Shown here: one piece after another, positions 18,301 to 25,320 of the stretch
Layout: each line of letters begins with the position of its first letter
Numbering within the stretch: the first letter of the stretch is position 1
Source of the DNA: Candidatus Darwinimomas equi
GTDB taxonomy: Bacteria > Bacillota > Clostridia > Lachnospirales > Lachnospiraceae
Reading direction: 5' to 3'
NCBI GenBank assembly: GCA_018066045.1
Contig: JAGHSD010000109.1
Location: 1-34,816, forward strand
Length of the DNA: 34,816 nt
Position numbers and translations under genes: made by a program
The notes under the pieces: generated by a model
Databases searched by the model: none
What the model was told of the DNA's origin: nothing
What the model saw: only the letters and a program-made list of their open reading frames with translations

Positions 18301-18442
18301 CCTTCTCCGTCGCCGTCGTCGCCTGTTCGGGTACTATCAGCAAAAAATGACTGCTCTCACCGGCCATTGCAGCCGAGATGCAGTCAGTTAAAGCTTTATT
18401 CGTTTTTCCGCTCCCTGAGCCTCCAAGAATAAACCGATACAT
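15383..18442 (-). CDS. addB: ATP-dependent helicase/nuclease subunit B (AddB), truncated by TGA
   Basis: The Chi-recognition and second nuclease subunit of AddAB. The frame gives 1019 residues, while the undisturbed frame would give about 1078. The N-terminal Walker A GGSGSGKT is at residues 7-14 (FILGGSGSGKTNKAL). The helicase-like body includes LVDGF-type YIVLDGFTGFTPVQ and IKILYVIGANDGSIPKVL. The nuclease domain has YAACPFSFFATYGL (Cys755, first Fe-S ligand), IGNIAHAALE and VRVIDYKSGRKTWD, then QITLYMAAVAE. A TGA at codon 1020 removes the last three Fe-S cysteines. In Bacillus the cluster is needed for AddAB to bind broken DNA ends, so this product is predicted to be impaired if the TGA is real and not read through. 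It lies 14 nt after the TPR lipoprotein gene. Confidence 0.9.
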   Translation of the reverse strand: MYRFILGGSGSGKTNKALTDCISAAMAGESSHFLLIVPEQATTATEKELIRLHPNHATGSIDVLSFSRLAYMVFEELGIVNPDVLDDISKAMILRKTGAAHEDELKVWGRRFSSPGFVDNLKSMISELCLYGITPEDIKKNMPEQDRRLQNKMHDLAVIYAAFTDAIRNRYVTPEEIPDILARNVHRSGLIKDAYIVLDGFTGFTPVQYRIVESFLSCAREVVITVSIGDDRDSDLFDMSRGMINRIIDTASRNGISHGQDIVLSTDSFLEKHLLRYDGIKGHVENDNVRLVHALNTAEESAFIINDIQRQVKTLGFRYRDIAVVCSDINRYKSILDHGMDLAGIPYYVDESIDICGNPLAAMLEAAFDIIHSDYSYESVMRYLKTGLASDDEEMTDIMDIYMYECGRRGYKRMSSPWDYMPDDLNDTDREALNAFRDSILAPLEDMRKLLSGDRQVPVSDIVKAASDLMQANDVGTKLERLKQSFESAGDTVHAREYSEVYARIRGLLENMESLLDGEKLSGTEFCEIFSAGAAQIRLGMIPSGTDRITIGDITRSRLDGIKILYVIGANDGSIPKVLSRGNVITDAEKEKLKSAGFELSPTVREDLLIQRYYLYRLLTKPSEKLIVTYAGLDLKGSELQPSYIIGHLAGLYDNLNIEEAEDSAELYDINAALRKTGEKLRDIRTDGIEQADEDFDSLYAYLARDEETRERIGLITSAALYSYRPVRLDSASIDLMYGDRLQGTISKLEKYAACPFSFFATYGLKLTEPEEFTFRALDIGNIAHAALEKIFSQAQKLRIDLTRADDESRAAMVHRCIEQAILDDESSKYSDTARNEYIVKRVERVVARSLWGLIMNMNDGFVPYKFEWGFGKEDGLSSSTYDLGGGKRMELSGIVDRTDILEREGEVAVRVIDYKSGRKTWDISDVVNGKDLQITLYMAAVAELLQSRFKGRRILPEEMFYYTLHDPIIDRDKLSKNKTVEDGLRDEMKFAGIKDRERIEELIPYIEGKAEGMGKMIA

Positions 18443-18456
18443 TTTCTACTGTGATT

Positions 18457-19296
18457 CTATTCCCTTATCCTGCTTTCTAAAAAATCTATTTCGTGCTGTA
18501 TTTCCTCATTGGAACCGTACTGCTGCGTATACTCCTCAAAAAGACTCTTCGCAGTCCTGTAATCATGGTTGTATTCGTAGCATATCGCAATGTTGTATTT
18601 AAGGGATGCCAGTACATCCTCTTCGTTCATTTCGGGATGTTTCTGAATAAATCCGATTCCTTCGTTGAACCAGTCTATCGCTTTCTCCACATCTCCCTGT
18701 TCGAACACTAAAGAACCTATCCTGTTGTATAATTCTCCGGATGCGCTGTTCCCGTCATTCAGTGCAGTCTGATACAGTTCCAGTGCAGTCTTTAAGTCCT
18801 CTTCGTTTCCCGTATGCGAAAGTGCCGTACCGAGTGCATACAGTGCCTCTCTGTTTCCGGTTCCGACAGGATCAATCTCGCATGAATGCCGGTATAGCTC
18901 AAGCGCTTTCTTCGGGCTCTGTCCGCTTCTGAGCATACAGATAATCTCAAGATTGATGTACTCCGGCCTGTCGCCGTCTTCCCTGCGCAGCTGTGAGTAT
19001 GTGTTTGCCGCATTGGCGTATTCCCTGGCAAGCACTTCGGCTTCCGCGCGGTATCTTAAGATGTCGATCTCAAGCTGACCGTATGATCCGTCATGGTATG
19101 AAAGGGCCTCATCAAAACGGGCAACCGCAGCACTGAAATCTCCCTGCTGCATAAAACCTATCGCCTGCTCTCTGAGTTCCTTTTCCTTCTTTGTGTTTTT
19201 CCCGCATGCACCAAGAAGGCATACCGTCAGAACGATACACGCAATAAGAAGGGCCTTTCTGATTATATGGTTAAGTTTGTTTTTGTTAAATGTCAT
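18457..19296 (-). CDS. TPR-repeat lipoprotein of unknown function
   Basis: A 279-residue protein with a lipoprotein signal: a basic start ([10 protein letters not shown]), a hydrophobic core and lipobox LLGAC, so it should be anchored to the outer face of the membrane. The rest is helical tetratricopeptide-type repeats, for instance [52 protein letters not shown] and [20 protein letters not shown]. TPRs usually mediate protein-protein contacts; I cannot name the partner. The ATG overlaps the dut stop (ATGA) and addB follows after 14 nt, so it is part of the scpA-addA run although its function seems unrelated. Confidence 0.85.
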   Translation of the reverse strand: MTFNKNKLNHIIRKALLIACIVLTVCLLGACGKNTKKEKELREQAIGFMQQGDFSAAVARFDEALSYHDGSYGQLEIDILRYRAEAEVLAREYANAANTYSQLRREDGDRPEYINLEIICMLRSGQSPKKALELYRHSCEIDPVGTGNREALYALGTALSHTGNEEDLKTALELYQTALNDGNSASGELYNRIGSLVFEQGDVEKAIDWFNEGIGFIQKHPEMNEEDVLASLKYNIAICYEYNHDYRTAKSLFEEYTQQYGSNEEIQHEIDFLESRIRE

Positions 19297-19724
19297 CGTA
19301 CCCCTGTGCTGCCGAAACCTCCGCGGTCTCTGTCCCCGAGTCTGTCAACCTCGACAAAGCTGAAGGCAGGCTGATGTTCCATGATCCTGAACTGGCATAT
19401 CCTGTCATTTGCATGCACTGTAACATCTCTTGTGGCAAGTGCCGGCCAGAACCACTGGTCATTATCTCCGCAGTAGCTTTCATCCACTATTCCCATGGAA
19501 TTGGTCTGGATGAGTCCGAAATTCTTGTATGTCGAAGACCTCGGAACCACATGAGCTTCATATCCTTCGGGAAGCTTCATTCCGACTCCGAGCGGAATTA
19601 AACGAAATTCGCCGGCTTTCAATTCGATGTCCTCTGCGCACCTTAAGTCCATCCAATCGCTTTTGCCGGCGATATACTCGATCTTATCTATTTTATCGGT
19701 AAAATATTTGATCCTGATTTCCAT
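19293..19724 (-). CDS. dut: Deoxyuridine triphosphatase (dUTPase)
   Basis: It hydrolyses dUTP to dUMP and pyrophosphate, keeping uracil out of DNA and supplying dTMP synthesis. The 143-residue protein has all five trimeric dUTPase motifs in order: [17 protein letters not shown] (22-38), PRSS (61-64), [12 protein letters not shown] (78-89), RICQFRI (108-114) and the C-terminal RGGFGSTG (134-141). The ATG at 19724 shares a base with the scpB stop (TGATG); a TTG one codon earlier is a possible but less likely start. An insertion around [12 protein letters not shown] lies between motifs 3 and 4, where relatives have their beta-hairpin. Confidence 0.94.
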   Translation of the reverse strand: MEIRIKYFTDKIDKIEYIAGKSDWMDLRCAEDIELKAGEFRLIPLGVGMKLPEGYEAHVVPRSSTYKNFGLIQTNSMGIVDESYCGDNDQWFWPALATRDVTVHANDRICQFRIMEHQPAFSFVEVDRLGDRDRGGFGSTGVR

Positions 19725-20386
19725 CAATTATTTGCCATCTCCTGTGCAACAGCCTCGACTATGGAATCTGCCGTCTCAAGATGAAGTCTCTCCTGAACAG
19801 GTATCGGCTCCGTGCCGAATCTGAAGCCTACTTCCTTCTCAACTTCTTCAACGATCTCTGCTTCCTTATCTGAATTCATCGACGGAAGAGCCTTCCTTGA
19901 TCCCACGCCGAACCTTCTGAGGAATTCCTCTGTTGTTGCGAAAAGCGCCGGCTTGCCCGGAGCATCAAGTCTTCCTGCCTCGTATACAAGTCCGTACTCC
20001 AAAAGTTTGTTAAGAGCATACTCACATGATACGCCTCTTATGTTATCCATCTCTGTCCTTGTAACAGGCTGCTTATATGCAACTACCGAAAGTGTCTCCA
20101 GAACAGCTTCCGTAAGTACCTGTTTCTTAGGTGTCTTTGCCACCTTGATAAGGTTGTCATAGAACTCCGCTCTTGAGCACATCTGCCAGCTGTTCTCTAA
20201 TTCAAGTATCTGCATGCCGCGCTGCTCGTCGTCGTATTTCTTCTGAAGACGCTGTGCCGCACTTCTTGCTGCATATTCATCACAGTCAAGTGCTGCCGCA
20301 AGCTGACGTGTCTCAACCGACTTGCCCATGGTAAAAAGTACTGATTCAACAATTGCTTCCTGTCTTAATTCCTGCTCGTATGTCAT
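19724..20386 (-). CDS. scpB: Segregation and condensation protein B
   Basis: A 220-residue kleisin-interacting winged-helix protein that with ScpA and SMC forms the bacterial condensin. The N-terminal part, [23 protein letters not shown], and the central [31 protein letters not shown] are the diagnostic helices, followed by [37 protein letters not shown] longer acidic tail follows. The start overlaps the scpA stop (ATGA), the expected pair arrangement. Confidence 0.95.
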   Translation of the reverse strand: MTYEQELRQEAIVESVLFTMGKSVETRQLAAALDCDEYAARSAAQRLQKKYDDEQRGMQILELENSWQMCSRAEFYDNLIKVAKTPKKQVLTEAVLETLSVVAYKQPVTRTEMDNIRGVSCEYALNKLLEYGLVYEAGRLDAPGKPALFATTEEFLRRFGVGSRKALPSMNSDKEAEIVEEVEKEVGFRFGTEPIPVQERLHLETADSIVEAVAQEMANN

Positions 20387-21189
20387 GCCTCAAAATCCTC
20401 CAATCCCGACAGATCAAGTTCTGTCCCGGATTCTTCTGTTTCTTTTACTGTTATCTGTATGTCTTCTCCCAAAGCGTCCTGCGTGATTCCGAAGAATCCC
20501 GACTTTGTCAGTTCCAGGATGCCTAAGAACGTGACCACCGTCGCAAGTACCGACGGCTGTTCTTCAAGGAGTGCCCTGAACGAGAACTGCTTATGCTCTT
20601 TCGCATAATCGATAAGCTGCCTTATCCTGTTCTCCAGGCTTATCTTCTCGCGCTTGATCGTTCCGAACTTGCTTCTCTCCGGGTCGACCCTGTCTTCCTT
20701 GCGCTTCATGACCTGATTGAATATCTCCTGAAGCTTTGCAAGATCCACACCCGAAAGGAGATTATCAAGATCTACCGGCTGCTCGTACTTCGCCACTTCT
20801 TTCGGGATGGTCGGGCCTTTATACAGATGCTTCTCCGCATCCAGCTCCATATCCGCCAGCTCGGCAGCCATCATCTTCATCTTCCTGTGTTCGATAAGTC
20901 TCCCGACCAGCTCTGCTCTCGGATCGACCTCTTCACCCGTATCCGGATCCACCTCTTTCGGCAGAAGCATCTTCGCCTTGATCTCCAGGAGCGTTGCGGC
21001 CATAACCATGAATTCACTGGTACGGTTCAGATCCTGCTGCGGCATATGATCCATATATTCCAGATACTGCTCGGTGATCTGGGCTATCGGAATGTCGTAG
21101 ATATTGATCTTATCCCTGTCGATAAGATGCAGGAGCAGGTCCAGCGGCCCCTCAAAAGTCTCAAGTTTGTACGAAATGCTCTCAATCAT
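20383..21189 (-). CDS. scpA: Segregation and condensation protein A (kleisin)
   Basis: The 268-residue kleisin subunit bridging SMC heads. The N-terminal YKLETFEGPLDLLLHLIDRDKINIYDIPIAQIT motif region is unmistakable, followed by YLEYMD and FMVMAATLLEIKAKMLLP. The C-terminal winged helix has FLGILELTKSGFFGITQ. The ATG at 21189 fits the family's usual start but has no Shine-Dalgarno sequence. The best promoter (21199-21227) puts transcription start about 3 nt before the ATG, suggesting a leaderless messenger. It is first in the scpA-scpB-dut-TPR-addB-addA run. Confidence 0.95.
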   Translation of the reverse strand: MIESISYKLETFEGPLDLLLHLIDRDKINIYDIPIAQITEQYLEYMDHMPQQDLNRTSEFMVMAATLLEIKAKMLLPKEVDPDTGEEVDPRAELVGRLIEHRKMKMMAAELADMELDAEKHLYKGPTIPKEVAKYEQPVDLDNLLSGVDLAKLQEIFNQVMKRKEDRVDPERSKFGTIKREKISLENRIRQLIDYAKEHKQFSFRALLEEQPSVLATVVTFLGILELTKSGFFGITQDALGEDIQITVKETEESGTELDLSGLEDFEA

Positions 21190-21198
21190 AACGAGTAC

Positions 21199-21227
21199 AT
21201 TATACCAAAGCCGGCTTTTTAAGTAAA
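21199..21227 (-). promoter_or_regulatory. Promoter of the scpA operon with a palindrome in its spacer
   Basis: On the minus strand TTTACT (21227-21222) and TATAAT (21204-21199) are 17 nt apart. Only 9 nt separate the -10 box from the scpA ATG. The spacer holds a perfect 12-bp palindrome, AAAGCCGGCTTT, at 21207-21218, a possible operator. The -35 box begins immediately after the T tract of the upstream terminator. Confidence 0.65.
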
Positions 21228-21251
21228 CAAAAAAAGCGCATATTTTGCGCT
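21228..21251 (-). terminator. Intrinsic terminator of the L,D-transpeptidase/dacF/phosphoesterase operon
   Basis: On the minus strand AGCGCA and TGCGCT (21251-21235) form a 6-bp stem around a 5-nt loop, followed by a run of T residues. The stem overlaps the TAG stop of the metallophosphoesterase gene. A run of T on the plus strand at the other side means it could also work for transcription in the opposite direction. Confidence 0.8.
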
Positions 21252-22185
21252 ATTTTTTGATGTCAACCACAACAACTTGTGGTTTATTGTTAATTCTGAG
21301 GTTGATGCTGTGAGTACCCAATCCGCTCGATATTATCATAAAAGTATGGTTAAAATGCTTCAATCCCACCACATCTGTGTTAAAAAACTGGTACTGCGGG
21401 GTCATAAGTCCCACTTTTCCCGGTAATCTGATGGTTCCTCCGTGAAAATGCCCGGAAAGCACCAGATCAGCCCCTGTGGAGGCATATTCTTTAAGGAAGA
21501 GAGGCGAGTGAGCCAGCAGGATATTGAACCTCTCAGGATTCCGTTTTCCGACCTTGATATCCAGCACCCCCTTGTCGGGTTTTTTCGGTGATACAGGTCT
21601 GTACTGGTCATCGTCAAGACTTATGCCGGTAAACGAAAGGTTGTATTTCCAGTCAACTGTCTCATTGTCCAGATACGTAACTCCCGCTTCCTCCAGCCTG
21701 TTTCTGAAATTCTCATCGATGACTCTCTGCTCGTGATTTCCTTCCGCATAGAATACCGGGTACTTCTTTGCAAGCTCGGTGCACAGGCTGCAGGTCACTC
21801 TGTCCTCGTAATAGCCCGGATGACTCTTGTCAGCAATGACCATATCTCCTCCGATAAGAACCGCATCCGGATCAGCCTTGTCTATCATCGCAAGAAGGTG
21901 TTTATTTCCTTTTCCGAATTCCTTTTCATGCAGATCGGTCAGGAATACCAGTCTGACATTGTCTCCGGCCTTTCCCGCACCGTCGATATCGTACCGTGCA
22001 TACTCCGGGTGATCTTTTTCATATGCCGATCTCGCAAGAAAAGCACTCAGAGCCACTGATCCGATAAACCCTATGTTGACCGGCAGCGATACCTTCTTTG
22101 TAAGTTTCCTGCCCACTGTATTATTCAGTTTTTCCGTCAGCTCTTTTGCTGCGACTTTTGCAAGTTCTTCGCCTAATGTTCCCAT
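21250..22185 (-). CDS. Membrane-anchored metallophosphoesterase (YkuE/YaeI-like)
   Basis: A 311-residue calcineurin-like phosphoesterase. A single hydrophobic segment at about residues 33-50 (VNIGFIGSVALSAFLA) suggests a membrane anchor after an amphipathic start. The metal-binding motifs are in order: FLTDLHEKEFG (DxH), LIGGDMV (GD), EGNHEQ (GNHE), LLAHSP and LSGHFHGGTIRLPG (GHxHGG). Related proteins act on lipid or cyclic-nucleotide phosphodiesters near the envelope; the substrate here is unknown. It follows dacF after a 15-nt gap and precedes a terminator, so it is last in a cell-wall operon, which makes an envelope substrate plausible. Confidence 0.87.
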   Translation of the reverse strand: MGTLGEELAKVAAKELTEKLNNTVGRKLTKKVSLPVNIGFIGSVALSAFLARSAYEKDHPEYARYDIDGAGKAGDNVRLVFLTDLHEKEFGKGNKHLLAMIDKADPDAVLIGGDMVIADKSHPGYYEDRVTCSLCTELAKKYPVFYAEGNHEQRVIDENFRNRLEEAGVTYLDNETVDWKYNLSFTGISLDDDQYRPVSPKKPDKGVLDIKVGKRNPERFNILLAHSPLFLKEYASTGADLVLSGHFHGGTIRLPGKVGLMTPQYQFFNTDVVGLKHFNHTFMIISSGLGTHSINLRINNKPQVVVVDIKK

Positions 22186-22200
22186 ATATTCTTTCCTGTA

Positions 22201-23163
22201 TTACGGAGCTACCAGCTCAACGACTGCAGCGGGTTCACCGGTTTCCGTTCCGGCTGCTGTTTCGGCTGTTGTTTCCGCTGCTGTTTCGGCTGCAGCCCCT
22301 CTCTGAGACATCACATCAAAACCGTATTCGAAAAGTGCTCTGGTATCGTCATAGTGTGCCAGATATTTCTTGTTCTTCATCGTAACTGCCACGAGACGGA
22401 CTCCGTCCTTTTCTGCCATGGTCACAAGCGTATTCCCCGCCTTTGACGTATATCCTGTCTTTCCTGCGATGGCATACTCATAATACTTCTCGTGATTTTT
22501 CATAAGCATCTTATTGTTAAGATTCAGAAGCAGTCCGCTCTTATCAAGCTTTGACGGAGGAAGTCTGTATATCGTCGCCGTATCGATCTTCCTGAGCTCC
22601 TCATACCTGAAAGCCGCTGCCGCAATAAGCGCCATGTCATGTGCGGTCGTCAGATGCGCCTCGTTATTCAGTCCGTTCGGATTGACAAAGTGTGTGTTCG
22701 TACATCCGAGTTCCTTCGCCCTTGCATTCATCTTTTCGGCAAATGCCGGCACCGAGCCCGAGATATGTTCAGCCAGAGCATTGGCCACTTCATTGGCAGA
22801 TTTGAGCATAAGTGCATACAGACCGGCTCTCACGCTCATCTTATCTCCTGCCGACATTCTCGCTGTTGTCGCTCCGCTTTCAAGATTCGTTGTCGCGGAT
22901 TTTGAGAATGTTACCATCTCGTCCATCTTACAGTTTTCCATAACAAGAAGTGCCGTCATGACCTTGGTTATCGATGCGGGATAGTACTGTGTATTCTCAT
23001 CCTTTCCGAAAAGCACCTCTCCGGTATCCGCATTAATCACGATTCCAGTCGCGGAATTAAGCACCGGCTCCTGCGCTGCATATGAAATCACTGATGCCGC
23101 GAAAATATTGAGTATGACAGCTGCCAGCATGACAGCGACTTTTATTCTTCTTCCGATCTTCAT
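22201..23163 (-). CDS. D-alanyl-D-alanine carboxypeptidase (DacF-like PBP)
   Basis: A low-molecular-weight penicillin-binding protein that trims the terminal D-Ala from peptidoglycan pentapeptides outside the cell. From the ATG at 23163 (TGATG overlap with the upstream gene) it has 320 residues: a signal peptide ending near SVISYAA, then SITK (64-67, acylated serine), SAN (122-124) and KTG (235-237), all active-site motifs intact. It lacks the PBP5-type C-terminal beta domain and amphipathic anchor; after the catalytic domain it ends in a low-complexity Ala/Thr/Glu tail. Paired with the preceding L,D-transpeptidase, it would supply tetrapeptide donors for 3-3 cross-links. A TTG one codon upstream is an alternative start. 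Confidence 0.92.
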   Translation of the reverse strand: MKIGRRIKVAVMLAAVILNIFAASVISYAAQEPVLNSATGIVINADTGEVLFGKDENTQYYPASITKVMTALLVMENCKMDEMVTFSKSATTNLESGATTARMSAGDKMSVRAGLYALMLKSANEVANALAEHISGSVPAFAEKMNARAKELGCTNTHFVNPNGLNNEAHLTTAHDMALIAAAAFRYEELRKIDTATIYRLPPSKLDKSGLLLNLNNKMLMKNHEKYYEYAIAGKTGYTSKAGNTLVTMAEKDGVRLVAVTMKNKKYLAHYDDTRALFEYGFDVMSQRGAAAETAAETTAETAAGTETGEPAAVVELVAP

Positions 23164-23864
23164 CAATATACTGCCTCTAATCCGTTATTGGTTCCGTATT
23201 TATCATACAGCTTATCTATCTCACCATCAATTCCCTGAGCTATGAAACACTTTCCGCTGCCGTATTTTCCGTACAGCTTCATCAGCTGAATCATCTCTTC
23301 TTTCGGTATCTTTATGCAGCCTAACGACGGTGCTTCCGTCACCCCCTGACAATGAATAAACAGAGCACTGCCTTTCTTATTTACGGCATTTCTGTTATAT
23401 CCTGCGTCAAGCACATAATCATATACCCTGGCATATTCACTGCTGCCCACACGCTCTCCCTTAAGTTTGTTTTCGGGATCAACAGTCAGCCTGTTTGTAT
23501 CCTCTGTCCACACATATGAACTGTCGACTTTAATATAATCCTCCGGAAATCCCTCTTCTGCCGGCTTCTGTCCGAAAGGAGTATTCAGCATCCACACCCC
23601 GACCGGAGTAGTTCCGTCTCCTTCTTTCCGGTTCCTGCTCATACCGCTTCGTCCTGTATTTCCGTTTACCGCGAATACGGGGTTCCACTTGTCTTCATTC
23701 TTCTCGAATGCAGTCACGGTACATGTCTTGTCTTCTCTGCCTTCAACCACGACAAGAACAGCTGCTTCCTCCGGAAGCACGAATTTCTCCGGACTGTATG
23801 ATGTTTTATAACCCGGTCCTATCATCGATAATGCAAGTATTAATGCAATAACTGATTTGATCAT
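23163..23864 (-). CDS. Secreted L,D-transpeptidase (YkuD-type) domain protein
   Basis: A 233-residue protein with an N-terminal signal or anchor (residues 1-18). The body has AVNGNTGRSGM, GDGTTPVGVW and the catalytic FIHCQGVTEAPSLGCIKI, in which His171, Ser180 and Cys183 fit the YkuD triad region. Two departures from the usual HG...S.GCIR pattern are seen: Cys after His, and Lys185 where Arg is typical. Members make 3-3 peptidoglycan cross-links or attach proteins to the wall. The ATG has a strong GGAGG site and a TATAAT 24 nt upstream. It is first in the operon and its stop overlaps the carboxypeptidase start, a sensible functional pairing. Confidence 0.85.
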   Translation of the reverse strand: MIKSVIALILALSMIGPGYKTSYSPEKFVLPEEAAVLVVVEGREDKTCTVTAFEKNEDKWNPVFAVNGNTGRSGMSRNRKEGDGTTPVGVWMLNTPFGQKPAEEGFPEDYIKVDSSYVWTEDTNRLTVDPENKLKGERVGSSEYARVYDYVLDAGYNRNAVNKKGSALFIHCQGVTEAPSLGCIKIPKEEMIQLMKLYGKYGSGKCFIAQGIDGEIDKLYDKYGTNNGLEAVY

Positions 23865-23887
23865 TATATTCCCTCCGGTATGCGTAT

Positions 23888-23905
23888 ATTATACAACACC
23901 GGTGT
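23888..23905 (-). promoter_or_regulatory. -10 box and adjacent palindrome upstream of the L,D-transpeptidase gene
   Basis: TATAAT lies on the minus strand at 23893-23888, giving a leader of about 17 nt that contains a GGAGG ribosome site. No good -35 hexamer is visible at 16-19 nt. The would-be spacer has a perfect 10-bp palindrome ACACCGGTGT (23896-23905), so an activator or repressor may act here. The remaining bases to 23993 hold GC-rich inverted repeats but no convincing terminator. Confidence 0.45.
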
Positions 23906-23993
23906 ATAACTTTTCTCTTACGATTTTTATAATATGGCACATCCCGCGAAGCGCGTTTGTCCGGCAGGACACAGCTCCCTGTCGCCGGAAATG

Positions 23994-24908
23994 TCAGCCG
24001 TATACCGGATTCTCTCTTATGGATCTGTCAAGTTCCACCATGAATTCTTCAAGATGTCTTGCTTTCATGGTTCTTTTCGAAGCTTTCAGATATGCTGCGA
24101 TCTCCTTGAGTTTTTCCATGCAGTGCCTCTCATCAGGATCTCTTTTTATATAATCATCTCTGATCCGATGAAGAAATGCTGTCATCTCGCTTCTGTCTGC
24201 CGGTTTCCCTCCTTTGAGCTGACGGATTAGTGACGGATCCGCAATCATGCCTCTTCCGATCATAACCGTATCCTCTATCGGTTCATCACCGTCAGTTTCA
24301 TCTCCCGGTCTGAAGATGTCACCGTTGTAAACCAGAGGATTCCTGCTGTTCTGTTTTATCCATCTGTATACATCACGATGTGCATTTCCCGAATACATCT
24401 CATCTCTCACTCTTGGATGGACGATAAGTTCTTTCAGCGGATACTTGTTGTAGATCTCAAGTATCTGCGGAAACGCTTCGGCATCATGCATTCCGAGTCT
24501 TGTTTTCAGAGATATTTCCGCATTCGTTTTTGCAAATACGTCTTCTAAAAAATGATCCAGCTTCTGCGGATGTTCCAGGAATCCTGCTCCGCGGCCCTTG
24601 CTGACTACGGTGCCTGACGGACATCCTAAATTGATATTGAGCTCGGTGTACCCGTAGGATCTCATATCTTTTTCAAATGCCAGGAAGTCCTCCGCATCAT
24701 CTGTGAGCATCTGCGGTACCAGATATATCCCTTCATTGTTTTCCGGAAGTATTCCTCTTATTGCTGCCGAGCTTTTATGACGTTTTGTCTGAGGTGCAAA
24801 AAACGGAGTGAAATATTTATCAACTCCGTCTCCGAAAAAATCCCTGACAGCTTTTCTGTATACGTATGTAGTTATGCCCTCCATGGGCGCCAGGTAATAT
24901 TTCATCAT
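23994..24908 (-). CDS. tRNA-dihydrouridine synthase
   Basis: An FMN- and NADPH-dependent enzyme reducing uridine to dihydrouridine in tRNA D-loops. The 304 residues form a TIM barrel beginning YYLAPMEGITTYVYR. Catalytic Cys96 lies in LNINLGCPSGTVVSKGRGAGFL; the later SLKTRLGM, LIVHPRVRDEMYSG and VMIGRGMIADPSLI motifs match phosphate and FMN contacts. Compared with DusB the N-terminal AP[M]AG/V motif reads APMEGIT, which is common in Clostridia Dus proteins; which D-loop position it modifies cannot be told. The ATG overlaps the stop of the sigma-fragment gene, and it is last in the operon. Confidence 0.92.
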   Translation of the reverse strand: MMKYYLAPMEGITTYVYRKAVRDFFGDGVDKYFTPFFAPQTKRHKSSAAIRGILPENNEGIYLVPQMLTDDAEDFLAFEKDMRSYGYTELNINLGCPSGTVVSKGRGAGFLEHPQKLDHFLEDVFAKTNAEISLKTRLGMHDAEAFPQILEIYNKYPLKELIVHPRVRDEMYSGNAHRDVYRWIKQNSRNPLVYNGDIFRPGDETDGDEPIEDTVMIGRGMIADPSLIRQLKGGKPADRSEMTAFLHRIRDDYIKRDPDERHCMEKLKEIAAYLKASKRTMKARHLEEFMVELDRSIRENPVYG

Positions 24909-25318
24909 TTACCTGCCTGCTCGCTGATCTTAAGAAGTCTCTCAACTTCATCCACTGATATGTTGAGTTTTTCGGCCAGTTCTTCTGTGGACGGCTGTCT
25001 GCCTAATTCCTCTACCATTCCAACTGCCGCATCGGACAGATCATTCAGTCTGTCGGCAAGATCCTGATCTGCGGCCTTCAGAGAATTACTCTCGGTAATG
25101 TAGGCCGTGAGCCGCTCATTTATCGTCATATCTATCTTATCCTGCAGGTTTCCTGAAGGGTTTTTCATATGCTCGTCTACAACCTCTGTCAGAATCAGCG
25201 ATGCCTCTCCCACGAGTTCGTCCTCATCCACTCCCATCTGTGTGTAATCATAAAGTGACTCCAGCAGTTCGGGAAGATGCTGTTCAATAAGTCTGTTTCT
25301 TTCAGTATTATCGTTCAT
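24905..25318 (-). CDS. Small sigma-70-fragment protein (region 2/3-like)
   Basis: A 137-residue acidic, helical protein from the ATG at 25318 (a TTG two codons earlier overlaps the mntP stop). Residues 95-128 (SDAAVGMVEELGRQPSTEELAEKLNISVDEVERLL in part) match the sigma-70 region 3 helix-turn-helix signature, in which the lgrePs.eElAe.lgis.eeV pattern is typical. Residues 28-50, with VDEDELVGEASLILTEVVDE, faintly resemble the core-binding region 2 helix (dLvqeG..gL..Av). The -10-binding part of region 2 and all of region 4 are missing, so it cannot be a normal sigma factor. It may bind polymerase core or DNA as a regulator; no function is established. It sits between mntP and dus. Confidence 0.72.
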   Translation of the reverse strand: MNDNTERNRLIEQHLPELLESLYDYTQMGVDEDELVGEASLILTEVVDEHMKNPSGNLQDKIDMTINERLTAYITESNSLKAADQDLADRLNDLSDAAVGMVEELGRQPSTEELAEKLNISVDEVERLLKISEQAGK

Positions 25319-25320
25319 GA

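Noticed and set aside
23906..23993. Terminator after the dihydrouridine synthase gene
   Set aside because: GC-rich inverted repeats (TCCGGC/GCCGGA and CGCG arms) are present but no T tract follows on either strand.
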